Origin: Sphingobium sp. B2D3C
GTDB taxonomy: Bacteria; Pseudomonadota; Alphaproteobacteria; Sphingomonadales; Sphingomonadaceae
Direction: 5' to 3'
NCBI RefSeq assembly: GCF_025961835.1
Contig: NZ_JAOQOK010000001.1
Span: 3,303,501 to 3,367,500, forward strand
DNA: 64,000 nucleotides
The notes below the pieces were generated by a model, which worked only from the letters and a program-made list of their open reading frames with translations, had not been told where the DNA came from and made no database searches. The first letter of the stretch is position 1. Each line of letters opens with the position of its first letter. The position numbers and the translations under genes were made by a program. Of this stretch, positions 17,401 to 26,058 are shown piece by piece.

Positions 17401-19884
17401 ATGACTGCCGGGGAAGAGGACATCGGCCAGGCCCTCGCGCGCTATGCGCGGGAAGCCGGGCGCGGTGATCTCATGCTCGCGGCGCAGGGCGATCCTGCCA
17501 TGGCGCATCGCTGGGAAGCGATGTTCGGTGCCATTGCCAGCGCCGCGCGGGGCGGCTTCGCCGGCCTGCAGGCTCGGGCCGACCAGCAGGTCGTCGATCT
17601 CGGCATGGCCTTCCGCCTGACCGGCGAGGTTGAGGAGCGCGTCTGGCCGCTCAGTCCCGTGCCGATGCTGATCCACGCGACGCAGTGGCAGGGCATCGAG
17701 GCGGGTCTGGCGCAGCGGGCCGATCTGCTCGAGCATGTGCTCGATGATCTCTATGGCGCGTGCAGCCTCGTCGCCAGTGGCGAGCTGCCGGCGGCGATCG
17801 TGGCCGGCGCGCCGGATTACTGGCGGCAGATGCGCGGCCTGCCGCCGCCGCGCGGCCACCGGCTGCAATTTTACGCGGTCGATCTGGCGCGCGGGCCGGA
17901 TGGCGAATGGCGGGTGCTGGCGGATTATGTGCGCACACCGGTCGGTGCCGGCTATGCGCTGGAAAACCGCCTCGCGATGACGCGGGCGACGGATGACGCA
18001 CTCGGGATCGTCAATTTCGTGCGGCTGGCGCCCTTCTTCTCCGATTTCCGGCAGGGCCTCGCCGCCATCTGTGCCCGGCCCGATCCGCGCATCGCGCTGC
18101 TGACGCAGGGGCGCTACAACCAGAGCTATGCCGAGCAGGCGCACCTCGCGCGCTATCTCGGCATCCTGCTGGTCGAGGGGCAGGACCTCACCGTGCGCGA
18201 CGGGCAGCTTTACGTCCGCACCGTCGAGGGTGTGAAGCGGGTCGATGGGCTGTGGCGGCGGATGGGCACGGACCTGCTCGACCCGCTGGCGTTCGATTCA
18301 CGCTCGACCATCGGTGTGCCGGATATTTTCGAGGCGATGCGCCATGGCGGCCTTGTCATCGCCAACTGGCCCGGCGCCGGGGTGCTGGAGACGCCGGCGC
18401 TCGCCGCGTTCCTGCCGCGCCTCTGCCGCAAGTTGCTCGGCGAGCCGCTGCGTATTCCCAATGTCGCGACATGGTGGTGCGGGCAAGCGAAGGAGCGCGC
18501 CCACGTCCGCGAGCAGGCGGACCGGCTGGCCATCGGCTCTGCCTTCGGCTTGCCGGTGCCGGCGATCCCCCATGGCCGCGCGCGCCTGGCCTCGCGCCTC
18601 AGTCCGGCCGAGAATGCCGCGTTCCTCGCCGAGCTGGAGCAGCGCCCGATGGATTATATCGGGCAGGAGCTGGTGCAATTGTCCACCACGCCGGCGCTGG
18701 TCGATGGCGTGCTGCTGCCCCGCCCGTTCATCCTGCGCGCCTTTCTCGCCCGCGATGCGCATGGCCAGTGGCGCGCAATGCCGGGCGGGTTTGCGCGGCT
18801 TGCAGCCCATGACGACATGCGGGCGGTGCTGATGGGGCAGGGCGACATGTCCGCCGACGTCTGCATTGTCGCCGATGAACCGCAGACGGCGGTGGTCACG
18901 CTCGACAGCGGTGCGCCGGTCGCCATTCGCCGCGTCGCCGGCACGCTGCCCAGTAAGGCGGCGGATAACTTCTTTTGGCTCGCGCGCTATCTGGAGCGTG
19001 GCGAAATGGTGCTGCGGATGATCCGCGTGCTGATCGGCGGCAGCATCGAAGGCGAGGCAGCCTCCGCGCTCGACCGCCCGACGCTCGGCCGCGTGGCCGA
19101 TACGCTGGTTGCCTGGGGCAGCGCCCGCAAGGACAAGCTGGGTGAAGGCACCGGCAAGCTTTGCGTCCATGCACTCAGCGATCCGGAGATGCCGGGTAGC
19201 GTCCAGTCCCTGTTCGAGGCGGCCGAAGCGATTGGCCGGGGCCTGCGCGAGCGGCTGGCGGTGGACTTCTGGCGCCTGCTCAGCCGCCAGATCGACCGGG
19301 TGAGCGAAGCGCGCGAATCTCAACTCATGGCCCATGTCGCGCGGCTGCTGGATCGTTGCGCGGCGCTCTCTGGCCTGTCCGCCGAGAATATGGTGCGCGG
19401 CGCCGGCTGGCGTTTCCTGGAGCTGGGCCGGCGGCTGGAGCGCGCCATCCACCTTTGCCGGCTGGCGCGCACCTTTGCCGGCGACGATGCCAATGGGCAT
19501 GATCTCAATCTGTTTCTGGATCTCTGCGATTGCCAGATCAGCTATCGCACCCGCTACCTCTCCGGTCTGGCGCTGGCGCCGGTGCGCGACATGCTGCTGC
19601 TGGAGCCGGGCAATCCGCGCTCGCTTGCCTTTCAGGTCGATGCGATTCTCGATCATCTGCGCGCCTTGCCGACGCTGCGCGACGACGGGATGCCCGAGCC
19701 GCCGGTGCAACTCGCTCTGGCGCTCTCCGCCCGCCTGCACGCCGCCTCCGCCGAGATGCTCACGGCGCGCGATCTGGAGGTCATCGAGACAGCGCTGCTC
19801 GATCTCTCGGATCGGATCGACGATCGGTTCTTCCTCAAGGGCGAGGATGCGCCGCGCGCCTCCGGCATGACGCGGCTGGCATAG
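17401..19884 (+). CDS. Circularly permuted ATP-grasp protein fused to alpha-E domain
   Basis: About 827 residues in two parts that are separate proteins in many bacteria. The first about 480 residues are a circularly permuted ATP-grasp domain, with FYAVDLARGPDGEWRVLADY, ALENRLAMTR and PNVATWWCGQ; such domains ligate an amino group to an acyl phosphate. The last about 320 residues, from KAADNFFWLARYLERGE onward, are an alpha-helical alpha-E domain. The partners on both sides are transglutaminase-like, so the set probably builds and trims an unknown peptide or peptide tag. ATG 17401 lies 14 bases after the previous stop; an in-frame TTG at 17383 overlapping that stop is an alternative. No ribosome site is strong for either. 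Confidence 0.88.
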   Translation: MTAGEEDIGQALARYAREAGRGDLMLAAQGDPAMAHRWEAMFGAIASAARGGFAGLQARADQQVVDLGMAFRLTGEVEERVWPLSPVPMLIHATQWQGIEAGLAQRADLLEHVLDDLYGACSLVASGELPAAIVAGAPDYWRQMRGLPPPRGHRLQFYAVDLARGPDGEWRVLADYVRTPVGAGYALENRLAMTRATDDALGIVNFVRLAPFFSDFRQGLAAICARPDPRIALLTQGRYNQSYAEQAHLARYLGILLVEGQDLTVRDGQLYVRTVEGVKRVDGLWRRMGTDLLDPLAFDSRSTIGVPDIFEAMRHGGLVIANWPGAGVLETPALAAFLPRLCRKLLGEPLRIPNVATWWCGQAKERAHVREQADRLAIGSAFGLPVPAIPHGRARLASRLSPAENAAFLAELEQRPMDYIGQELVQLSTTPALVDGVLLPRPFILRAFLARDAHGQWRAMPGGFARLAAHDDMRAVLMGQGDMSADVCIVADEPQTAVVTLDSGAPVAIRRVAGTLPSKAADNFFWLARYLERGEMVLRMIRVLIGGSIEGEAASALDRPTLGRVADTLVAWGSARKDKLGEGTGKLCVHALSDPEMPGSVQSLFEAAEAIGRGLRERLAVDFWRLLSRQIDRVSEARESQLMAHVARLLDRCAALSGLSAENMVRGAGWRFLELGRRLERAIHLCRLARTFAGDDANGHDLNLFLDLCDCQISYRTRYLSGLALAPVRDMLLLEPGNPRSLAFQVDAILDHLRALPTLRDDGMPEPPVQLALALSARLHAASAEMLTARDLEVIETALLDLSDRIDDRFFLKGEDAPRASGMTRLA

Positions 19885-19907
19885 ATGAGGCGGATGCATA
19901 ACAGGCG

Positions 19908-20804
19908 ATGAGATATCGGGTCAGCCACATCATCCGCGTCGATTATGATCCGCCCGTGCGGCTGGCGCATTTCAATCTGCGTCTTGCGCCCATCGCATGG
20001 CCGGGTCAGCAGGTGCGGGACTATCGCCTCATCGTCGATCCTGTGCCCGACGTGCGCCAGGAGCGCGTCGGTGCCTATCCGTTCAACCTCACCCGCATCG
20101 AGATGCTCAAGCCGGTGGCCTCGCTGGAAGTGCGCTCCACCTTCATTGCCGATGTGAGCGAGGCCGAGCTGGATCTGCTTGGCGCCCAGATGAGCGTGAC
20201 GAAGGTGGCGCAGGCGGCGCTAGCCGTCATGGATGTCGGGCCGATGTCCCCCGTGACCTATATCTTCCCATCCCGCTTGCTACCGCTCGTGCCGCAGATC
20301 GCCGCCTGGGCGCGGCCGCATCTGGCGCCCGATGCGGACTGCCTGAGCGCGGCACTGGCGCTGGCCCGGCACATTCAGGCGACCTTCCATTACGACACCA
20401 AGGCAACCGAAGCCGATACGCCGGTGGCCGAGGCCTTCTCCATCCGGCGCGGCGTCTGCCAGGATTTCGCGCACATCCTCATCGTCGCGCTGCGTGCCGC
20501 CGGTTTGCCGGCGGCTTATGTGAGCGGCTATCTGCGGACCGATCCGCCGCCGGGGCAAGCGCGGCTGGTCGGCGCGGACGCGATGCACGCCTGGGTGGCC
20601 TTGTGGTGCGGTCCCCTGCGCGGCTGGGTGGGGATCGATCCCACCAATGGCGTGCTCGCCAATGGCGATCATCTCGTCGTCGGCATGGGCCGGGATTATT
20701 CGGACATCTCGCCCATCGACGGCGTGTTCGTCGGCGGCCATTCCCAGAAGACCTTCAATTCGGTGGACGTGTCACCCATGGACAGCCGCGCCACCACCGC
20801 CTGA
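19908..20804 (+). CDS. Transglutaminase-like cysteine peptidase-fold protein
   Basis: A 298-residue bacterial transglutaminase-like protein. The N-terminal beta domain (RYRVSHIIRVDYDPPVRLAHFNLRL) is followed by the papain-like core, with Cys in RRGVCQDFAH, His in DAMHAWVALW and Asp in GIDPTNG. Members may cleave or form amide bonds; in this operon it probably acts on the product of the ATP-grasp/amidoligase proteins. The start lies 23 bases after the ATP-grasp/alpha-E stop. The proteasome-like NTN hydrolase often seen with such operons is absent from the window. Confidence 0.88.
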   Translation: MRYRVSHIIRVDYDPPVRLAHFNLRLAPIAWPGQQVRDYRLIVDPVPDVRQERVGAYPFNLTRIEMLKPVASLEVRSTFIADVSEAELDLLGAQMSVTKVAQAALAVMDVGPMSPVTYIFPSRLLPLVPQIAAWARPHLAPDADCLSAALALARHIQATFHYDTKATEADTPVAEAFSIRRGVCQDFAHILIVALRAAGLPAAYVSGYLRTDPPPGQARLVGADAMHAWVALWCGPLRGWVGIDPTNGVLANGDHLVVGMGRDYSDISPIDGVFVGGHSQKTFNSVDVSPMDSRATTA

Positions 20805-20882
20805 CCGTTGCACGGTCCAAGGCCTCCCTTATGAGCGACCTCTCCCGGTCGAGCGAACCTTATCCGATCGACGCATCGGCGC

Positions 20883-20907
20883 GGAACGTCGCTGCGCCCT
20901 GATCGTT
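20883..20907 (+). promoter_or_regulatory. Predicted EcfG-type general stress promoter
   Basis: GGAAC at 20883-20887 and CGTT at 20904-20907 are separated by exactly 16 bases, matching the general-stress consensus of alphaproteobacteria. It is 27 bases before the DUF1206 start, whose ribosome site AGGGAG begins at 20921. Confidence 0.65.
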
Positions 20908-20934
20908 AGCGTCGGTGAACAGGGAGATGCGTAC

Positions 20935-21729
20935 ATGGATGCCGGAGCCAGACTGACGATGCTCGCGCGCGCCGGCTTCGCGACCCGTGGCGCGCTTTAC
21001 ATCGTCATTGCCTTTCTCGTGTTGCGGGCCGGGCGGGCCGAGGATCCGTCGGGCGCGCTTGAATATCTCGGCGATGGTGGCGGCATGATACTCCTCGGCC
21101 TGATGGCGGCGGGGTTGATCGGCTATGGGCTCTGGCGGCTGTCGGACGCCGCTTTCAACATCGAGCAGCATGATGATGATACCAAGGGCAAGATCAGCCG
21201 CGTCGGCGCGGCAGCAAGCGGCCTGATCCACCTGTTTCTGGCGTGGCAGGCGATCCGGCTCATGCGGGGCACCTCCGGTGGCTCGGGCGGCGGGACGGAG
21301 GAAAGCGCACAGAGCGCCCTCCAATTGCCGGGCGGCTTTATCCTGCTCATCATCGGTGGCCTGATCCTGATCGGGACGGGGCTGTACCAGCTCTTCAAGG
21401 CCGCCAAGGGCAGCTACTTGAAGCACCTGGAACCGCAGGTCGCGCGCAAGGCCTGGGCACAATGGACCGGTCGGCTGGGCTATGCGGCGCGTGGGGCGAT
21501 CTTCCTGATCACTGGCGGTTTTCTGGTCTCTGCGGGGCTGGATTCGCAGGCAAGCGAGGCCGGGGGCATGTCGGATGCGCTCGCCTGGCTGACCAATCCG
21601 TGGGACATCCTGATTGCCATCGGCTTGCTCGGTTTTGGCATATTCAGCCTGATCGAAGCGCGTTACCGGCGCCTGCAGACCGTTTCTGCCGGCCCTTTGG
21701 CGAGCGGGGCATCGCGCTTCGGCTGGTGA
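20935..21729 (+). CDS. DUF1206 membrane protein
   Basis: A 264-residue inner-membrane protein with about six hydrophobic segments arranged as three repeats, each beginning with a short RxGxxxRG-type stretch: LARAGFATRGALY, RVGAAASGLIH and RLGYAARGAIF. This is the DUF1206 pattern. No biochemical function is known for the family. ATG 20935 follows AGGGAG at 8 bases; the longer open frame upstream is a shadow of the transglutaminase gene. The GGAAC-N16-CGTT promoter directly upstream suggests stress induction. Confidence 0.87.
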   Translation: MDAGARLTMLARAGFATRGALYIVIAFLVLRAGRAEDPSGALEYLGDGGGMILLGLMAAGLIGYGLWRLSDAAFNIEQHDDDTKGKISRVGAAASGLIHLFLAWQAIRLMRGTSGGSGGGTEESAQSALQLPGGFILLIIGGLILIGTGLYQLFKAAKGSYLKHLEPQVARKAWAQWTGRLGYAARGAIFLITGGFLVSAGLDSQASEAGGMSDALAWLTNPWDILIAIGLLGFGIFSLIEARYRRLQTVSAGPLASGASRFGW

Positions 21730-21801
21730 GCGGAAGCCCAACGGTACATTGCGCAGACACCGCGAGGCACTAAGCTGGCGGCGAACGATAAGGGGGATGT
21801 C

Positions 21802-22875
21802 ATGACAGTTCAGCAGCGCGAGGCGGATCAGGCGCCGCGCGAACGGCAAGGTCCGGGCGCGCGGATCGCCATGGCGACCGTGATCATTCTGGCGGTCGTG
21901 GGCACAGCGTGGCTATTCGTCAAAATGTCCGGCCTGCTGCTGCTGGTCTTCGCGGCGCTGGTGCTGGCGGCCATTCTCGACGCCATAACCCGCGTCATCT
22001 GCCGCATCCCCGGGTTGCCGCGCGGGCTTGGGCTGGCGCTTGCAGTGGTGACCCTGCTGGCGGTCATCACCGGCGCCTTTACGCTGTTCGGCACGCAGAT
22101 CGTCGGCGAATTCGACACCATCCGGGACAGCATTCCGCCCGCCATCGATCAGGTGCAGGCGCTGCTGGAGCGGTTTGGCCTCGGCGACGCCACCCGCGAC
22201 CTGATCGAGCAGGGGCAGGGCGACCTCTCCAATCTTCTCTCTCAGGCCGGCGGTTATGCGCTCACGGCGGGCAATGGTATAGCCAATCTGGTGCTGCTGT
22301 TCGTTGGCGCCATTTTCATCGCCAGCGATCCCGCCGTCTATCGGCGCGGCCTCATCTTGCTGATGCCCCAGCGGGCCGAGTCCCCGCTCGGCGAGGCACT
22401 CGATGATGCGGTGCGCGGCTTGCGAGGCTGGATGATGGGACAGGCTGTCTCGTCGGTGGTCGTGGCGGCGTTGACCTGGGCCGGGCTCGCGGCGCTGGGC
22501 GTGCCCGCAGCAGGCGGTCTTGGCATTATTGCGGGTCTGCTGGATGTGATCCCGATGATCGGCCCGATCATCGCGGGCGTGCCGGCCGTCCTGCTCGCCT
22601 TCACCGTGTCGCCGATGACCGCCTTGTGGACGACCCTGGTTTTTCTCGTCATCCAGCAGTTGCAGGGCAATTTCCTGCAGCCGATGATTCAGAAACAGGC
22701 CGTGGACGTGCCGCCCGCCGTGCTGCTCTTCGCGGTAGTGGCGGCCGGGCTTCTGTTCGGCTTCATGGGCATGCTGCTGGCTGCGCCGCTGACGGTGGTG
22801 GTGTTCGTGATGGTCCAGCGGATCTATGTGCGGACCCTGCTTGGGAAGAAGATCAAGATCGCCGGGCAGGACTGA
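21802..22875 (+). CDS. AI-2E family transporter
   Basis: A 357-residue inner-membrane protein of the AI-2E (PerM/TqsA-like) exporter family, with about eight hydrophobic segments. The conserved late segments IIAGLLDVIPMIGPIIAGVPAVLLA and NFLQPMIQKQAVDVPPAVLL define the family. The substrate may be a signal molecule, an ion or a metabolite; it cannot be assigned. AAGGGGG precedes the ATG. It is followed by the convergent rpsT terminator. A second family member is encoded at 23364-24560. Confidence 0.87.
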   Translation: MTVQQREADQAPRERQGPGARIAMATVIILAVVGTAWLFVKMSGLLLLVFAALVLAAILDAITRVICRIPGLPRGLGLALAVVTLLAVITGAFTLFGTQIVGEFDTIRDSIPPAIDQVQALLERFGLGDATRDLIEQGQGDLSNLLSQAGGYALTAGNGIANLVLLFVGAIFIASDPAVYRRGLILLMPQRAESPLGEALDDAVRGLRGWMMGQAVSSVVVAALTWAGLAALGVPAAGGLGIIAGLLDVIPMIGPIIAGVPAVLLAFTVSPMTALWTTLVFLVIQQLQGNFLQPMIQKQAVDVPPAVLLFAVVAAGLLFGFMGMLLAAPLTVVVFVMVQRIYVRTLLGKKIKIAGQD

Positions 22876-22937
22876 CGAGCCCGCGAGAGGCGCGGCTGAT
22901 CATGAGGGACGGAAGGGGCCAGCCGCTCGTCCGGACA

Positions 22938-22966
22938 ACAAAAAAGGCGCCGGAAAGTCCGACGCC
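22938..22966 (-). terminator. Intrinsic terminator of rpsT
   Basis: On the minus strand, GGCGTCGGA and TCCGGCGCC form a 9-bp stem with one wobble pair and a 3-base loop, followed by a run of six T and then TGTTG. It lies about 30 bases beyond the rpsT stop codon. Confidence 0.85.
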
Positions 22967-22994
22967 GTTCTTGTCTCGAAATCCGCGAGAGCGC

Positions 22995-23258
22995 TCAGGC
23001 CAGGCCGGCGACGCTCTTGGTCAGGCGGCTGAACTTGCGCGAAGCGGTGTTCTTGTGGAGCACGCCACGGGCCACGCCGCGCGACAGCTCAGGCTGTGCG
23101 GCGGAAAGGGCTGCCTGCGCCGCCGACTTGTCACCAGCTGCGACCGCTGCTTCCACCTTCTTTACGAGGGTGCGGATGCGGCTCATGCGGCTACCGTTGA
23201 TCTCGGCGCGACGTGCGTTGCGACGAATGCGCTTCTTTGCCTGCGGCGTATTGGCCAT
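22995..23258 (-). CDS. rpsT: 30S ribosomal protein S20
   Basis: An 87-residue basic protein with the S20 pattern: [21 protein letters not shown] at the start, [14 protein letters not shown] in the middle and [15 protein letters not shown] near the end. S20 binds 16S rRNA early in small-subunit assembly. ATG 23258 follows GAGGAA; the open frame extending to 23342 is not needed. It has its own promoter and terminator and is monocistronic. Confidence 0.97.
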   Translation of the reverse strand: MANTPQAKKRIRRNARRAEINGSRMSRIRTLVKKVEAAVAAGDKSAAQAALSAAQPELSRGVARGVLHKNTASRKFSRLTKSVAGLA

Positions 23259-23338
23259 GAAATTCCTCGAACTCGAAACTGTTTTTGGGCGCGCGGCCCG
23301 ACTCGCCAGGCGGAAGCCGCAGGCGCGCGAAGGCCGGG

Positions 23339-23367
23339 CCATTAGCCCTGATCCGGGACAGCGTCAA
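23339..23367 (-). promoter_or_regulatory. Candidate rpsT promoter
   Basis: On the minus strand, TTGACG (23362-23367) and TAATGG (23339-23344) are separated by 17 bases, a reasonable housekeeping promoter about 80 bases before the rpsT start. The -35 box overlaps the 3' end of the neighbouring AI-2E gene. Confidence 0.45.
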
Positions 23368-24560
23368 CCGCCTTGTGGCGACGAAGCCGGCTTCTGCGTG
23401 CCTGTCGCATCGGTGCGTAAGCGCGCTTCCACCTCGCCGACCGGCACGGAAGCGGCATCCGGCAGGTCGTCTGGCTCCGTGATGGGGAGCGCAGCCTCAT
23501 CCTGCCCGCGCATCCCGGCCACGATGTTCCAGGTGGCGATGAACAGGGCAGCGATAACCGGACCGATCACCAGCCCGCTGAAGCCGAACAGTTGCAGCCC
23601 CCCCAGCGTGGTGATGAGCACCAGATAGTCCGGCATCCTGGTATCCCGCCCGACGAGGATCGGCCGCAGCAGATTATCCACCATCCCGATCACGAAGATG
23701 CCGCAGAAGATGAGGATGAGCGCTTGGGCCAGCGCGCCGCTGACCAGCAGGTAGACTGCGACCGGCACCCAGACGATGCCGGTACCCACGGCGGGCAGCA
23801 GCGAGAAGAAGCCCATCATCACGCCCCACAGCAAGGCGCCTTCGACGCCTAGCAGCCAGAACACGACCCCGCCGATGAAGCCCTGCACGATGGCGACGAT
23901 AATGCTGCCCTTCACGGTCGCGCGGATCACCAGCACGAACTGGCGGAGCAGTTCCCGGCGCGGGCCATCGCGCAGTGGCGTCCGCTTGATCACGCTCTCC
24001 ATGAGCGTCTCGCCGTCGCGTAGGAGGAAATAGGTGAGATAGAGCATGACGGTGAACGCGATGAACAGGCTGAACGCACTCTGGCCGATGTTGACGGCCT
24101 GCGCTGCCACGAACTGGAAGCTGTCTGCCGCCGCTTCGCGCAGCCGCTCTTGCGCGGCATTGAAATTGTCGAGCCCGTAACGCTGGAGCCAGCTTTCGGA
24201 CCAAGCGGGCATGCTGGCGCGCAGATCATCGAACAATTGCGCGAAGTTGATCTCGCCGGACTGAATGCGCGCGTAGAACACGCTCGCTTCCTGGATCAGC
24301 GCGATGGTGAGCAGCAGCGCCGGTACGATCACCAGTGCGATGATGAGCAGCAACGTCAGGCCGGCAGCAGCGCTGGGCCAGCGCGGCATGATGTCGCGAA
24401 TCTCGCGATGCACCGGCTGGAACAGGATGGCGATGATCACGCCCCACAGGATCGCCTGGAAATAAGGCTCCAGAATGAACGCGAAGGCGACCGTGATGAG
24501 GATGACCAGCGCGAGAAAGGCGTGATCCTCGATCTTGCGGGGCGGTGGGCTGGCATCCAT
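23364..24560 (-). CDS. AI-2E family transporter, second copy
   Basis: A 398-residue inner-membrane protein of the AI-2E exporter family. The late conserved region reads FSLLPAVGTGIVWVPVAVYLL and NLLRPILVGRDTRMPDYLVLI, and the central soluble part is rich in charged helices. It resembles the YdiK-like branch more than its neighbour at 21802-22875, so this is not a recent tandem duplication. The tail (after about residue 355) is acidic and probably cytosolic. Substrate unknown. It lies 89 bases downstream of pyrD on the same strand and could be cotranscribed with it. Confidence 0.87.
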   Translation of the reverse strand: MDASPPPRKIEDHAFLALVILITVAFAFILEPYFQAILWGVIIAILFQPVHREIRDIMPRWPSAAAGLTLLLIIALVIVPALLLTIALIQEASVFYARIQSGEINFAQLFDDLRASMPAWSESWLQRYGLDNFNAAQERLREAAADSFQFVAAQAVNIGQSAFSLFIAFTVMLYLTYFLLRDGETLMESVIKRTPLRDGPRRELLRQFVLVIRATVKGSIIVAIVQGFIGGVVFWLLGVEGALLWGVMMGFFSLLPAVGTGIVWVPVAVYLLVSGALAQALILIFCGIFVIGMVDNLLRPILVGRDTRMPDYLVLITTLGGLQLFGFSGLVIGPVIAALFIATWNIVAGMRGQDEAALPITEPDDLPDAASVPVGEVEARLRTDATGTQKPASSPQGG

Positions 24561-24649
24561 GATGGGCGAATTCCGTTCAGTTCGTCTGGCGCGACCTCAT
24601 CGCAAAAACAGCGCAAAGGCAATGTCGATCCGTTGAGGTCGGCGATTCC

Positions 24650-25687
24650 TCAGCGCGTATCGACCCCGACAGCCTGGCTGATCGACGTGAACCCATCCCG
24701 GCGCAAGAGATCGGCGAGCCCGGCATTGATGCGCGCGGGCAGATACGGCCCCTCATAGACCATCGCCGAATAGAGCTGGATGAGGCTCGCGCCGGCGCGG
24801 ATGCGGGCATAGGCCTGCTCGGCGGTACGGATGCCGCCGGCGCCGATCAACGGCAGCCGGTCGCCGAGGCGCTGGCGGAAATCGCGCAGGCGGCCAAGGG
24901 CCATATCATGCAGCGGTGCGCCGGACAGGCCACCCGATTCCCCGGCATTGGCGGAGCGGAGGGAGGCCGGACGGCTGATCGTGGTGTTCGTTACGATCAG
25001 TCCGTCGATGCGGTGCTGCAAAGCCAGTTCCGCGATGTCGTCGACGTCCGCCGGCTCGAGATCGGGTGCGATCTTAAGCAGCATCGGCGGCCCATCCTCT
25101 GCACGCGCGGCCATCACGCGGCCGAGCAGGGCGTCGAGCGCGCCCCGGTCCTGCAGGGCGCGCAGGCCGGGGGTATTGGGCGACGACACATTGACGGTGA
25201 GGTAATGGCAATGGGGGCTCATGGCCCGCACACCTTCCTCATAATCGGCAATGCGATCCTCGGTGTCCTTGTTGGCGCCGATGTTGATGCCGATGATCAG
25301 CCCCCGTGGCTTGCCGCGTCGACCGAGCCGGGCGCAGGCCGCCGGTTGCCCGCCATTGTTGAACCCCAGCCGGTTGATGATGCCGCCATCCTCGACCAGC
25401 CGGAAAATGCGCGGGCGTGGATTGCCGACCTGTGGGCGTGGGGTCAGCGTCCCCAGTTCTCCAAAGCCGAAGCCCAGCGCGCCGACCCGGTCAATCACCT
25501 CGCCATTCTTGTCGAACCCGGCAGCGAGGCCGACGGGGCTGGCGAAGTCCAGTCCGAACAGCCGCTGGGCCAGAACTGGGTCCGGCTTGGGGGCGGAGGG
25601 CAAAGGCAGGCGCAGCGCGGCAAGGGCGAGCCCATGGGCGCGCTCCGCGTCGAGCGCGAACAGGAGAGGGCGGAGCTTCTGGTACAT
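24650..25687 (-). CDS. pyrD: Dihydroorotate dehydrogenase (quinone), class 2
   Basis: A 345-residue membrane-associated flavoenzyme that oxidises dihydroorotate to orotate in pyrimidine synthesis and passes electrons to quinone. The N-terminal helix (MYQKLRPLLFALDAERAHGLALAAL) is the class 2 membrane-binding part. GLAAGFDKNG, FGFGELGTLTPRPQ, NRLGFNNGG, VNVSSPNTPGLR and the late IGAGGIRTAEQAY flavin-phosphate site are all present. Start at 25687 fits the family; no strong ribosome site. It diverges from the region with the orphan terminator and the AraC gene. Confidence 0.95.
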   Translation of the reverse strand: MYQKLRPLLFALDAERAHGLALAALRLPLPSAPKPDPVLAQRLFGLDFASPVGLAAGFDKNGEVIDRVGALGFGFGELGTLTPRPQVGNPRPRIFRLVEDGGIINRLGFNNGGQPAACARLGRRGKPRGLIIGINIGANKDTEDRIADYEEGVRAMSPHCHYLTVNVSSPNTPGLRALQDRGALDALLGRVMAARAEDGPPMLLKIAPDLEPADVDDIAELALQHRIDGLIVTNTTISRPASLRSANAGESGGLSGAPLHDMALGRLRDFRQRLGDRLPLIGAGGIRTAEQAYARIRAGASLIQLYSAMVYEGPYLPARINAGLADLLRRDGFTSISQAVGVDTR

Positions 25688-26058
25688 GCCGCGCGCTATG
25701 CCAGCGCTCGGTCAAGCGGTCAAAGGGCAGCGCGACGGAGCCGTGGCGTGGAATGTCCACCGGGCTACGATTCGCATTATCATGACGATTCCGTCCAATC
25801 CAAGCTGAACGAATCGCGTTACGGCGAGACTGCGACCCGAAGGGCTCTTGGTCATTTGGCTCAGAGACCTTGAACTTTAGCGGTCTGGCGGGTGATATTG
25901 CCTGCCGGGCCGCTTTTTTATTTGCCGCATCAGCGATTTGTGCGAAAGGTCGGTCAGGGTGGAGCACGCGATGGCGTGGCCTTGGCCCTGCCGAACTGCC
26001 AGTCCTTCCGATCGAACATTTCGGCTCGTCTTTCCCTGGAGAGTGGTCAGGGTCGCGC
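25688..26058. other. Intergenic region between pyrD and the AraC-type regulator
   Basis: About 370 bases without a convincing gene. The frames that stay open here run through a strong terminator hairpin at 25879-25919 and use no good start. The stretch 25780-25875 is more AT-rich than average and could be transcribed as a short RNA ending at that terminator. It also contains a small CCC-GAA-GGG hairpin and a GGTC/GACC pairing upstream of the terminator. No clear promoter pair is visible. Confidence 0.45.
25879..25919 (+). terminator. Orphan intrinsic terminator, candidate end of a small RNA or attenuator
   Basis: AGCGGTCTGGCGG pairs with CTGCCGGGCCGCT (13 bp, three of them wobble pairs) around a 10-base loop, followed by six T and then ATTTG. 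The structure is as strong as the known-gene terminators in this window. It points rightward, but no rightward gene ends before it; pyrD runs the other way. It is 140 bases before the AraC-type gene. Confidence 0.75.

Noticed and set aside
18298..19899. 533-residue antisense frame across the ATP-grasp/alpha-E gene
   Set aside because: No recognisable motif; follows codon phase of the sense gene.
25870..26058. N-terminal extension of the AraC-type protein from a TTG
   Set aside because: The extension would be encoded by a strong terminator hairpin and lacks a ribosome site.
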